Positions 36,349 to 44,666 of a DNA stretch of 64,000 nucleotides are shown here, piece after piece; the stretch's first letter is position 1; every line of letters begins with the position of its first letter. The translations under genes were made by a program, and so were the position numbers. The notes beneath the pieces are model-generated. The model was not told where the DNA came from. It saw only the letters and a list, made by a program, of their open reading frames with translations, and did no database searches. The DNA is from Neisseria dumasiana. GTDB lineage: Bacteria; Pseudomonadota; Gammaproteobacteria; Burkholderiales; Neisseriaceae. The stretch covers positions 1,240,001 through 1,304,000 of the forward strand of contig NZ_CP091509.1 in assembly GCF_022870885.1 (NCBI RefSeq), read 5' to 3'.

Positions 36349-36948
36349 TTACCGGTGGGTTTTTAAAGAAATTAACTGATGGAGCAGGTCGGCCAAGCTG
36401 TTTGCCTGCATTTTTTGCATCACATTGGCACGGTGGACTTCTATTGTTCGCACGGCAACGTTTAATTCGTCGGCCATCTGTTTATTGGTGTAGCCTTTCA
36501 CCAGATATGCGGCGATGGCTTGTTCTTTTGTGCTCAAGAGCTTGAAGCGTTGTTTGCTTTGCCATTGGGCGTAGTTGTCGAGTGTTTGCTTGGTGGCAGT
36601 GTTTAGGGCGCTTTGGAGGCGGTGGAGCGAAACGGGTTTTTCTAAAAAGTCCACCGCGCCTTGTTGCAGCATATCGACTGCCAGCGGCACGTCGCCGAAA
36701 GCGGTCATCACAATCACGGCTAGAGGGCTTTCGCGTTGGATTAAGGCTTGTTGGAGCTGCTGGCCGTTGAGCCACGGCATGTTCCAGTCGGTGAGCACGA
36801 TACCGGGTTGATCCAGCTCTGCTTGTTCGAGAAATATTTTAGGGTCGCTCCAGAGTGTGGGGCGGTAGTCTAGGCTTTCCAGTAGAAAGCCGCAGGCATC
36901 CAGCACGGCTGCGTCGTCGTCGACAACGTGAATGGCAAGTTCAGGCAT
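36349..36948 (-). CDS. Response regulator, FixJ/TtrR-like
   Basis: A 199-residue regulator: receiver domain with acidic pocket (HVVDDDAAVLDACGF), phospho-acceptor Asp54 (VLTDWNMPWLNG), Thr in VIVMTAFGD and Lys in FLEKPVS; then a LuxR-type helix-turn-helix (LLSTKEQAIAAYLVKGYTNK, RTIEVHRANVMQKM). It begins at ATG 36948, overlapping the kinase gene's end by 8 bp, so the two are coupled. The partner kinase and the divergent Tsd-type genes suggest control by tetrathionate or thiosulfate, like TtrR of Salmonella. Confidence 0.88.
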   Translation of the reverse strand: MPELAIHVVDDDAAVLDACGFLLESLDYRPTLWSDPKIFLEQAELDQPGIVLTDWNMPWLNGQQLQQALIQRESPLAVIVMTAFGDVPLAVDMLQQGAVDFLEKPVSLHRLQSALNTATKQTLDNYAQWQSKQRFKLLSTKEQAIAAYLVKGYTNKQMADELNVAVRTIEVHRANVMQKMQANSLADLLHQLISLKTHR

Positions 36949-38665
36949 CGGTGTTCCTTTCGGGTAACGAAATGTCGATTCGGGCGCCGGCGATACCGTT
37001 ATCACGGTTGTTTAATGTGATGCTGCCGCCGATGCCGCGCAGCAAACGGTCGCAGATGACCAAGCCTAAACCCAAGCCGTCGGCTTTGGTGCTGCGGAAC
37101 GGAATAAAGGGCTGGGCCAAAATATCTTGGTTAAAACCGCCGGCATCGTCTTCAATACGGATCACCAGTTCTTCGGATTCAGGCCGTCTGAAAACGGTGA
37201 TGTCGATCCGCTTGGCCTGTTGTTGTTGGCAATTGAGCAGGCAGTTCATCAAAACTTGTTCGACAATGCCGGATACGGTGCAGATGGAAGATTGGCCGCT
37301 TTGATTGTGCCAATGCAGTTGCGGCGCGTTTTTTTGGCAGGAAAGCCAGTCGGCACAGTGTTGCAGGATCTCTTCTATATGCGCGTCGGTATAAACGTGT
37401 TCGGGCGTTTTGCTCCATTGCCGCAAATTGCGGATGATGCGGCTGCCGCGCTCGGTGGTTTGGATGATGTTGTGCAGGGCTTTGCGTATGGATTCGGGTT
37501 GTTTGCCGGCTTCCAATAATTGCAGGCAGGCTTCGGCGTAGTAATGGATGGCGGCCATAGGCTGGTTGAGTTCGTGCGCAAGACCGGCCGCCATTTCGCC
37601 GGCGATGTTCATGCGGTCGGCGTGTGCCAGCAGGCGGTCGCGCTCTAATAATTGACGGTAGGCTTGTTCCAGTTTTTTTCTGCGACGGTAGGCCAGCCAG
37701 CCCATCCAGCCGTAGTTGATGAGGGAAATCGCCAGCATCGAGGCAATGGCACCGACGAGCATGGTATTTTCAAACAGCCAGTTTCGCCATTGTGTTTGCC
37801 AGTTTGAATGAAGCGGATGCCGCCCCAATCCTGCCAAAACCTGTTCGGCTTCTACAAAAGAAACGGGCGGAGACCAAGAAGGCATATCGGATGTTGCGGT
37901 GCTGCCGAGCAGCAAGGCCGCGATTTGCGAGGCGGTTTGTTCGGGTACGGAGGGCAGGGCGGCCAGCATCCAATGCGGGAAAACGGGCGTGCCGGAGATG
38001 CAGTTGTTAACGATACTGTGCACGGATAAGGGTTTGAAAACATGCTCGGATAAACCTTGCTGCGCGCGCCACTCTTCCATTAAACACAAAGGTGCAATGG
38101 CTGCATCGACTTCTTTTTTCTGCAAAGCGGTTAAGGTTTGTTCTACCGGATAACCGGTAAAGACAATCTGATAATCTTTTCCCGAGCGTAAGCCTTTTTT
38201 GAGCAGCGCGGATTCTGCCAGCATAAACCCGCCGAACGCCTGAATATCGACGGCGGCGATTTTCAGGCCGCGCAAATCGTTTTCACTGTTTATTCTCGAA
38301 TCGGCATGTACCCAAATCGTGCTGCCCACTTGCTCCGCCGCTTTCGGCCTATGCCCGCTGGGAAAACGTGCCGTTGCCAGCCAACGCCAGCCCTGCGTGT
38401 CGGGCAGGGCGACAAACTGCGCCTGCGGCCCCAATGCGAAATCAATCCGCTGTGAAGACAGCTCTTTCTGCCAATTGTTCAAACTTAAAGGAACGAGCAC
38501 AAACTGTTCGCCGTTCTGCTTCTTACCCAGCCAATCCAACCACGGCTGCCATTGGTTGCGCGCAACTGCCGCACCTTGCGGTGCCAACACGCCGACATAC
38601 CATGTTTTCGCCGAAACGCTGGATACGGCCAGCAGGATGATGCAGAAAAACAGCCGGATGCCCAT
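36941..38665 (-). CDS. Sensor histidine kinase, TtrS-like with periplasmic PhnD-type domain
   Basis: A 574-residue membrane kinase: signal/anchor (residues 1-19), a periplasmic binding-protein-like sensor (WYVGVLAPQGAAVARNQWQP, IDFALGPQAQF, AAVDIQAFGGFMLAE), one helix near residue 310 (MLVGAIASMLAISLINYGWM), HisKA with His364 (AAGLAHELNQPMAAIHYY) and an ATPase domain (ADGLGLGLVICDRLLRGIGG). The architecture is that of TtrS, the tetrathionate sensor. The ligand is inferred from architecture and from the divergent thiosulfate-dehydrogenase genes. Confidence 0.88.
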   Translation of the reverse strand: MGIRLFFCIILLAVSSVSAKTWYVGVLAPQGAAVARNQWQPWLDWLGKKQNGEQFVLVPLSLNNWQKELSSQRIDFALGPQAQFVALPDTQGWRWLATARFPSGHRPKAAEQVGSTIWVHADSRINSENDLRGLKIAAVDIQAFGGFMLAESALLKKGLRSGKDYQIVFTGYPVEQTLTALQKKEVDAAIAPLCLMEEWRAQQGLSEHVFKPLSVHSIVNNCISGTPVFPHWMLAALPSVPEQTASQIAALLLGSTATSDMPSWSPPVSFVEAEQVLAGLGRHPLHSNWQTQWRNWLFENTMLVGAIASMLAISLINYGWMGWLAYRRRKKLEQAYRQLLERDRLLAHADRMNIAGEMAAGLAHELNQPMAAIHYYAEACLQLLEAGKQPESIRKALHNIIQTTERGSRIIRNLRQWSKTPEHVYTDAHIEEILQHCADWLSCQKNAPQLHWHNQSGQSSICTVSGIVEQVLMNCLLNCQQQQAKRIDITVFRRPESEELVIRIEDDAGGFNQDILAQPFIPFRSTKADGLGLGLVICDRLLRGIGGSITLNNRDNGIAGARIDISLPERNTDA

Positions 38666-38711
38666 GCTTATCCCTATGTTTTATTGCTTTATGTCAAATA
38701 TGGTTTTGTTA

Positions 38712-38725
38712 TGTGGTTTTCCACA
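38712..38725. promoter_or_regulatory. Palindromic candidate operator in the divergent promoter region
   Basis: TGTGG-TTTT-CCACA is a perfect 5-bp inverted repeat, extended by further partial symmetry (TTATGTGG/CCACAATA), in the 186 bp between the sensor kinase and cytochrome genes. It is the best candidate binding site for the response regulator. No clear sigma-70 promoter could be assigned. Confidence 0.4.
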
Positions 38726-38851
38726 ATAGAGCCGTTATGCCCTGTGGCCGACAATGTGCTCAAGCATAAATAAATATTTCTTATGTATCAAAACACACAT
38801 TTATTAAACTGTAAATATAACAACGCCCGATAGTGCGCAGAAGGAGCATAT

Positions 38852-40204
38852 ATGAAAACCCTTACCAAAACGGCATTGGCGGCGGCGGTATTGCTGGGCA
38901 TCTCTTACGGAGGTGCCAAATGGCTTGTGCACAGCCGCAGCAGCCAAGATGCCGCGGTTGTTCAGGCAAATAAAGATTTAATCAGGCACGGCGAATACGT
39001 TGCCCGTTTGTCGGACTGCTTTGCCTGCCACACCGCACCCAAAGGCAAACCCTATGCGGGCGGTTTGGCGATGCAAACGCCTTTGGGCGCGGTGTACAGC
39101 ACCAATATCACGCCGGATAAAGAAAGCGGCATCGGCAATTATACTTACGCCCAATTCAAAAACGCCGTGCAACACGGCATCCGTTCAGACGGCACCCCGC
39201 TGTATCCGGCCATGCCTTATCCGTCTTATACGATTATGCCCGACGACGATATGCGCGCAATGTATGCTTATTTTATGAACGGCGTGGAGCCGGTATCCCA
39301 AAAAAATGCCGACAGCACCCTGCCGCCCGTATTGAATTGGCGCTGGCCTCTCGCTTACTGGCAAGCGATGTTTGCACCGCAGCGGCAGTTTGAAGCCGAC
39401 CGCCGTTTTGATGCCCGCATCAACCGCGGCAAATATCTGGTCGAAGGCCCCGGACACTGCGGCGCCTGCCATACACCCCGCGGCGTGGCTTATCAGGAAA
39501 AAGCCTTGAGCGACGATAAACGCCATTTCTTGAGCGGTGCCGTGATTGACGGTTGGCGCGCGAAAAGCCTGCGCGGCGAAGAACGCGGTTTAGGCACATG
39601 GAGCGAAGCCGAGTTGCAGGATTTCTTTGCCAGCGGCCGCACCGATGTTACTGCCGCATTCGGCGCTATGGCCGAAGTGGTGGAACACAGTACCCAATAT
39701 TGGACGGACGAAGACCTAAAAGCCATGTCGGCTTATTTGAAAACGTTGTCTCCGTCGCCCGATAAAGCACAAGGGCTGCCCAAACGTGAAGACACGACCA
39801 CAGCCATGCTGAAAAGCGGCAAATACAACAGCCGCGGTGCCATGCTGTATGCCGAACACTGCATCGCCTGCCACCGTGCCGACGGCAACGGCATGGCGCG
39901 CATTTTCCCAGCGTTGAATAAAAACAGCGCGGTTTACGCCAACAACGCCCAATCCGTGATTCAAGTGACGCTTGAAGGCGGGCGCACGCCGCACACCAAG
40001 CACGACACTATGGCGTTTACCATGCCCGGATTCAGGCACTTGAGCGACGAAGACATCGCCGAAGTCGTGAATTTCGTCCGCAACAGCTGGCACAACCAAG
40101 CACCGGAAATCAAAGCGCGCGACGTTGCCGAAATCCGCCGTTTTGTCAACACCAAAGCACCCAACATCGTGCCTCAAACTGTATCGGGAGACCATCATGA
40201 ATAA
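38852..40204 (+). CDS. Triheme cytochrome c (alcohol/gluconate dehydrogenase cytochrome subunit-like)
   Basis: A 450-residue periplasmic cytochrome with an N-terminal signal/anchor (TALAAAVLLGISYGGAKWLV) and three heme sites: DCFACH (residue about 57), CGACH (about 205) and CIACH (about 345). The layout equals the cytochrome subunit of quinohemoprotein dehydrogenases (GEYVARLSDCFACHTAPKGK, TNITPDKESGIGNYT). The gene overlaps the next one by 8 bp and is likely the electron acceptor of the encoded thiosulfate dehydrogenase; no dehydrogenase large subunit is nearby. AAGGAG lies 6 bp before the start. Confidence 0.9.
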   Translation: MKTLTKTALAAAVLLGISYGGAKWLVHSRSSQDAAVVQANKDLIRHGEYVARLSDCFACHTAPKGKPYAGGLAMQTPLGAVYSTNITPDKESGIGNYTYAQFKNAVQHGIRSDGTPLYPAMPYPSYTIMPDDDMRAMYAYFMNGVEPVSQKNADSTLPPVLNWRWPLAYWQAMFAPQRQFEADRRFDARINRGKYLVEGPGHCGACHTPRGVAYQEKALSDDKRHFLSGAVIDGWRAKSLRGEERGLGTWSEAELQDFFASGRTDVTAAFGAMAEVVEHSTQYWTDEDLKAMSAYLKTLSPSPDKAQGLPKREDTTTAMLKSGKYNSRGAMLYAEHCIACHRADGNGMARIFPALNKNSAVYANNAQSVIQVTLEGGRTPHTKHDTMAFTMPGFRHLSDEDIAEVVNFVRNSWHNQAPEIKARDVAEIRRFVNTKAPNIVPQTVSGDHHE

Positions 40205-41111
40205 AACATTCGCTTTATTGGGCATGACAGTCGGTGCCGCTCTTCTCGGATTGGCAGGCTGCAACGAGAGGCCGTCTGAAAAAACAGCCGAGCATCCCTA
40301 CACCTATCCGATTGTGACCGGCAAGGGCGACCAGAAAAAAGTAGTCGGCCAATACACCGTACCGACCGACAGCGACATCGAAAAAGAGCCGAATGCCGAG
40401 CAAATCCGCTACGGCCAACGCCTGATGAACGAAACCCCGCGCCTGCTTCCCGAGCATGTCGGCAGCAAAATGAATTGCAGCAGCTGCCATATCGCACAAG
40501 GCAAAGTGCCGGGCGGCAACCCCTACATCAACACCTACAACCGCTATCCGCGCGTGATGCCCCGCCCCGGCAAAGAAATCGACTTAGTCGACCGCATCAA
40601 CGGCTGTTTCCAACGCTCCATGAACGGCAAACCGCTGCCGAAAGACAGCGAAGCCATGCAGGCGATGGTGGCCTATATCAAATGGGTCGGACAAGGCGTA
40701 CCCAAAGGCCAGCAAGTGGATATCGTGAACGCCGTGAAGATAGACACCAACCTCGTGCCCAATCCTGAACGCGGCAAAAAACTGTATGCCCAACATTGCG
40801 CCGCATGCCACGGCAGCAACGGCGAAGGTAAGAAAGACGGCACCGGCGTCTATGCCTTCCCGCCGCTGTGGGGCGACGAATCCTTCAATATCGGCGCAGG
40901 CATGGCGCGCACCTACAAAGCCGCGGCCTTCATCAAAGCCGCCATGCCAATGGGCGCACAAATGCACGGCATGTGGGGCGAAGGCAAAGTCTTGACCGAC
41001 CAAGAAGCCGTGGACATCGCCGAATATTTCACCCACCAACCGCGCCCGGACTTTGCCGGCAAGGTTAAAGACTGGCCGAACGGTGACAAACCGAAAGACG
41101 CACGGTATTGA
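40197..41111 (+). CDS. tsdA: Thiosulfate dehydrogenase (tetrathionate-forming), diheme cytochrome c
   Basis: A 304-residue TsdA-type enzyme that interconverts thiosulfate and tetrathionate in the periplasm. It has a lipoprotein signal (GAALLGLAGC, Cys22), heme sites NCSSCH (about residue 94) and CAACHG (about 201), and DRINGCFQRSMNGKPLP, in which the Cys is the known axial ligand of the active-site heme in TsdA. ATG 40197 overlaps the triheme gene, indicating one operon. A DUS is embedded in its coding sequence after the lipobox (NERPSEK). The lipidated form suggests membrane attachment. Confidence 0.9.
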   Translation: MNKTFALLGMTVGAALLGLAGCNERPSEKTAEHPYTYPIVTGKGDQKKVVGQYTVPTDSDIEKEPNAEQIRYGQRLMNETPRLLPEHVGSKMNCSSCHIAQGKVPGGNPYINTYNRYPRVMPRPGKEIDLVDRINGCFQRSMNGKPLPKDSEAMQAMVAYIKWVGQGVPKGQQVDIVNAVKIDTNLVPNPERGKKLYAQHCAACHGSNGEGKKDGTGVYAFPPLWGDESFNIGAGMARTYKAAAFIKAAMPMGAQMHGMWGEGKVLTDQEAVDIAEYFTHQPRPDFAGKVKDWPNGDKPKDARY

Positions 41112-41531
41112 GTTAGATATTTCTGAACAACTTGTTTAGTAAACGTACCGCCATGCCCGAGTGAAGTTTTGGGTGTGGCAGTTTGTTTTTGGGGAAGTAG
41201 GGTGTTAAAAATCTTTTAAAAGTAGCATGGTTTTAGTTAATCATATATTAAACGTATTAATTTACTCGAAGGTTGGGTAAATATGTGTTTGTATAGTTGA
41301 TATTTACTGATCATGAGTAGACAATGAAGAAAATGAGCATTAACTAAGTATTTGTAACTGTAGTATAGGGTAAATTACCTTCCCCTGTCATACCGTTAAC
41401 ACATGCGGTAATACCTTAAAGCCATCTATTTTTACTTTAATCATGTGGGGCAGGATGGCAGCTAAGTTGGCAAGGAACTTGAGATAGTTCCTGTTTTTCA
41501 TGTTAATAGTTAATAAATGAAAGGAAACATC
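41112..41531. other. Intergenic, 420 bp
   Basis: AT-rich. I see no gene, no DUS and no clear terminator after tsdA. Confidence 0.5.
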
Positions 41532-41789
41532 ATGCTGGATCCAAAGTGTTTTGCATTGAAATTCATTAGCCAAGCAAATAATAGTACTCCTAAAATTAAT
41601 GTTACTCGTGATATTCTTGTTTTCGAATATTATAAACCTCTTACTCCAAGCAAAGATGAAATGGGAGGTGCATCTCATGGTTTTAAAGTGTTAATAAAGG
41701 AAGGATTTATCCATGAAGATGAAAATGGCTATTTATCTTTGACTGATAAGGGCAAACAAGAATTATCAAACCTTTCTGAAATTTGCTAA
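41532..41789 (+). CDS. Small hypothetical protein with a winged-helix-like end
   Basis: An 85-residue protein of unknown family. The C-terminal half (HGFKVLIKEGFIHEDENGYL, then SLTDKGKQEL) reads like the recognition helix and wing of a small winged-helix DNA-binding protein. It is AT-rich compared with its neighbours and stands alone, suggesting recent arrival. The start is ATG 41532 behind AAAGGAAA; an ATG 15 bp upstream has no ribosome site. Confidence 0.5.
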   Translation: MLDPKCFALKFISQANNSTPKINVTRDILVFEYYKPLTPSKDEMGGASHGFKVLIKEGFIHEDENGYLSLTDKGKQELSNLSEIC

Positions 41790-42106
41790 CAAAACCTTTT
41801 CTCTACTTCCACATCAAACGATTAAGACACTTCTACAAAGGTAATTAAATTTTTGGAGAACTTATCTTGCGTAAGTGCCATTAACATTCCAATTAATTAA
41901 TTCCAATACTGTGCCAGTTATCGTTATCACGCTGGTATGGCAAGCACGGCTTTCGTAAAAGTATTGGCCAGTTTCCTAGCAATTTAGCGTGAGTCGAAGA
42001 CAAGCAAAGTTTCATTACATACTTACATACTAACTAAAGGCCGACTGAAAAACATTTTCAGTCGGCCTTTAGCCTTCATACGATAAAGCCGAATCGGCAA
42101 CGGATA
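41790..42106. other. Intergenic, 317 bp, with a variant-DUS hairpin
   Basis: No gene. At 42036-42070 AAAGGCCGACTGAAAA and its inverted copy form a terminator that serves rpiA from the right. The arms differ from a DUS by one symmetrical base change (GACTGAA for GTCTGAA). Confidence 0.6.
42036..42070 (-). terminator. Terminator built from a symmetrically altered DUS pair
   Basis: AAAGGCCGACTGAAAA/TTTTCAGTCGGCCTTT pairs perfectly around a short loop. It follows the leftward rpiA gene; the A-run on the left is a T-run on the minus strand. Confidence 0.75.
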
Positions 42107-42772
42107 TTAGTTCGGTGTAATCACTTTCACGCCGTCTTGGGTGCCGAGTACCAAAACATCGGCGGCGTTGTGGCCGAACAAGCCGTTTTCCACCACGCCG
42201 GGAATTTTGTTGATTTCGTCTTCCATAGTCACCGGCAGATTGATGTTCAAGCCGTGTACGTCAACGATTTGGTGGCCGTTAAACGTGATGAAGCCCATAC
42301 GCAGTTCGGGTTGGCCGCCCAAAGCCACCAGTTTGCGCGAAACCATGGAGCGGGCCATCGGAATCACTTCTACTGGCAGCGGGAATTTGCCCAAGCGCGA
42401 AACGTATTTGCTTTCGTCGGCGATGCACACGAATTTGTCGGCAATGCTGGCCACGATTTTTTCGTTTAAGTGCGCGCCGCCGCCGCCTTTGATCATTTGG
42501 AGCGAGTGGTTGATTTCGTCGGCACCGTCGATATACACGGTAAGATGCGAAACTTCGTTCATTTGCACTTCGGGGATTCCGTAGCGCACCAACAGTTCGG
42601 AAGTGGCTTTAGAGGTAGAAACCGCGCCTTTGATTTTTTTGCCGCTGTTACCCAGGGCTTCGATAAACAGGTTAACGGTAGAGCCGGTGCCGATGCCGAT
42701 ATATTCGTTTTCGGGCACGAATTCAACGGCTTTTTCTGCCGCGATGCGTTTCAAATCGTCTTGTGATGCCAT
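42107..42772 (-). CDS. rpiA: Ribose-5-phosphate isomerase A
   Basis: Interconverts ribose 5-phosphate and ribulose 5-phosphate in the pentose phosphate pathway. It has 221 residues with YIGIGTGSTVNLFIEAL, IDGADEINHSLQMIKGGGGA and a Lys-containing FVCIADESKYVSRLGKFPLP. It begins at ATG 42772; the open frame continues to 43066 only because it crosses ispF DNA in another frame. Confidence 0.96.
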   Translation of the reverse strand: MASQDDLKRIAAEKAVEFVPENEYIGIGTGSTVNLFIEALGNSGKKIKGAVSTSKATSELLVRYGIPEVQMNEVSHLTVYIDGADEINHSLQMIKGGGGAHLNEKIVASIADKFVCIADESKYVSRLGKFPLPVEVIPMARSMVSRKLVALGGQPELRMGFITFNGHQIVDVHGLNINLPVTMEDEINKIPGVVENGLFGHNAADVLVLGTQDGVKVITPN

Positions 42773-42855
42773 GTTTTCTCTCTCCATAAAATAAACGGGA
42801 ATAAACAAATTGCAAACGGGGGTATAGTAACAGCTTTCTGCGGGATATGCAGTAT

Positions 42856-43335
42856 TCAGACGGCCTGCAACAGCACGGCGGCTTGGGCTTCGATGCCTTC
42901 TTGTCTGCCCAGATAGCCCAGTTTTTCGTTGGTTTTGCCTTTGATGTTGACGGCTTGTTCGGGCAATCCCAAATCGGCGGCGATATTGTCGCGCATGGCG
43001 GGGATGTGGGGGGCGAGTTTGGGCTGCTGGGCGATGATGGTGGTATCGACATTCACCACGCGCCAACCTGCTGCCTGTACGCTTTTATAGGCTTCGCGCA
43101 GCAGTACGCGGCTGTCGGCATCTTTGAATTCGGCGGCGGTGTCGGGAAAATGGCTGCCGATATCGCCCAAACCTGCCGCGCCCAACAGGGCATCGGTTAG
43201 GGCGTGTAGCAGGGCGTCGGCGTCGGAATGGCCGAGCAGACCTTTGTGGAAGGGAATGGTCACGCCGCCGAGAATCAGCGGGCGGCCTTCAACGAGTTGG
43301 TGAACGTCATAACCTTGTCCTACACGGATATTCAT
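42856..43335 (-). CDS. ispF: 2-C-methyl-D-erythritol 2,4-cyclodiphosphate synthase
   Basis: The MEP-pathway enzyme that makes the cyclodiphosphate intermediate for isoprenoids. It has 159 residues; the metal ligands lie in GYDVHQLV and the His of [29 protein letters not shown] is also conserved. A DUS lies just after the stop. No ispD is adjacent. Confidence 0.96.
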   Translation of the reverse strand: MNIRVGQGYDVHQLVEGRPLILGGVTIPFHKGLLGHSDADALLHALTDALLGAAGLGDIGSHFPDTAAEFKDADSRVLLREAYKSVQAAGWRVVNVDTTIIAQQPKLAPHIPAMRDNIAADLGLPEQAVNIKGKTNEKLGYLGRQEGIEAQAAVLLQAV

Positions 43336-43722
43336 AATGGTCCTTCAAAAACGGAATAATGATTTTGGCAAAGCGTTTAGGTTCGCTTTCAGACGGCCTT
43401 CCGGCAGGCTGTTAATTCAATCTGTCGCGAGGCCGTCTGAACAGGGATAAATGGGAGTTTGCCGGTTAGTTATGTGGTGTTTTCCGCTTTGCTCTGCTGC
43501 GGTCAGGTCGGTATTGTACACAAAAAGGTTTGAGGCCGTCTGAATATGCTTAACCATACACTCAAAGCGGGTTTTTAAAGTATCGGAACGTTTGCAATAA
43601 AAAAAGACCGACTCCTATTGTTGAGTGGGAGTCGGTCTTTGCAAGCCGCTTGATTAAACTGCCGCATTTGCGGCGATCAATTTATTTTCAGACGGCCTGT
43701 TTGGTTTTTGAGCGGTGCCAAA
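43336..43722. other. Intergenic, 387 bp, with DUS copies and the secF terminator
   Basis: No gene. It holds several DUS copies (near 43388, 43430, 43532 and 43687) and the terminator at 43600-43640. Confidence 0.6.
43600..43640 (-). terminator. Terminator of the yajC-secD-secF operon
   Basis: AAAGACCGACTCC and GGAGTCGGTCTTT form a 13-bp perfect stem with a 12-base loop and an A-run to the left, i.e. a U-run at the end of the leftward transcript. Confidence 0.85.
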
Positions 43723-44661
43723 TCACACCACCACTTCTTCTTTTTGTTTTTGTTGTTTGGCTAAATTGTCACGGTTAAGGCCGAACATCAGCAGCAACGG
43801 GCTGGCCACCAATACCGAAGAATAAATGCCGAATACGATACCGATGGTTAAAGCCAAAGAGAAGCCGTGCAAAGCTGCGCCGCCGAAAATCAACATGGAA
43901 AGCACCATGGCTTCGGTAGAACCGTGCGTAATAGCGGTGCGGCTCATGGTTGCGGTAATCGCATTGTCGATGATTTGCGGAACGGTTTTATTGCGCATGT
44001 GAGGCTTGCGGAAGTTTTCGCGGATACGGTCGAATACCACAACCGATTCGTTCACCGAGTAGCCCAATACGGCCAGAATACCGGCAAGCACGGTGAGGGA
44101 AAACTCCCATTGGAACAGGGAGAAAAATCCCAAAATAATGATAACGTCGTGCATATTGGCAATAATCGCCGCTACCGCAAAGCGCCATTCGAAACGCACG
44201 GAGAGGTAAATAATGATGCCGACAATCACCATACCCAATGCCAGCAGGCCGTTATTGACCAACTCTTCGCCCACTTGCGGGCCGATAAATTCGACTTGGC
44301 GCAGCGTAATCGTATCCGAGCTATCCTGTTTCAATAAATCCATTACATTGTTGGAGAGCTGTGCCGAAGGCACGCCTTCTTTGTTGGGCAGGCGGATCAT
44401 AATGTGTTTGTTGGTGCCGAGTGCCTGCACTTGAATGTCGCCGAGCTTGAGCGTATCAAGGCGTTGGCGAACCTTGTTGACATCGGCACCTTGCTGGTAT
44501 TGAACTTCCATTACCGTACCGCCGGTAAATTCCACTGAAAAATTCAAACCTTTGGTAACAAGAAAAAATACGGCAGCAATAAAGGTAACCAACGAGATAA
44601 AAGTCGTCAGCTTGCCGTAACTCATAAACGGAATATCGCGTTTGATTTTAAATAATTCCAT
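43723..44661 (-). CDS. secF: Protein translocase subunit SecF
   Basis: With SecD and YajC it uses the proton gradient to help late steps of Sec export. The 312-residue protein has six membrane helices: FISLVTFIAAVFFLVTKGLN at the start, VEFTGGTVMEVQ in the first loop, AVLGYSVNESVVVFDRIREN and TMSRTAITHGST in the later helices. Gap to secD is 5 bp. Confidence 0.97.
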   Translation of the reverse strand: MELFKIKRDIPFMSYGKLTTFISLVTFIAAVFFLVTKGLNFSVEFTGGTVMEVQYQQGADVNKVRQRLDTLKLGDIQVQALGTNKHIMIRLPNKEGVPSAQLSNNVMDLLKQDSSDTITLRQVEFIGPQVGEELVNNGLLALGMVIVGIIIYLSVRFEWRFAVAAIIANMHDVIIILGFFSLFQWEFSLTVLAGILAVLGYSVNESVVVFDRIRENFRKPHMRNKTVPQIIDNAITATMSRTAITHGSTEAMVLSMLIFGGAALHGFSLALTIGIVFGIYSSVLVASPLLLMFGLNRDNLAKQQKQKEEVVV

Positions 44662-44666
44662 ATTGT

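Noticed and set aside
38712..38725. FNR-type site for the cytochrome genes
   Set aside because: The dyad TGTGG-N4-CCACA does not fit TTGAT-N4-ATCAA; I found no FNR box in the divergent region.
42773..43066. Long N-terminal extension of RpiA
   Set aside because: It is the ispF sequence in another frame; RpiA homologues start at 42772.
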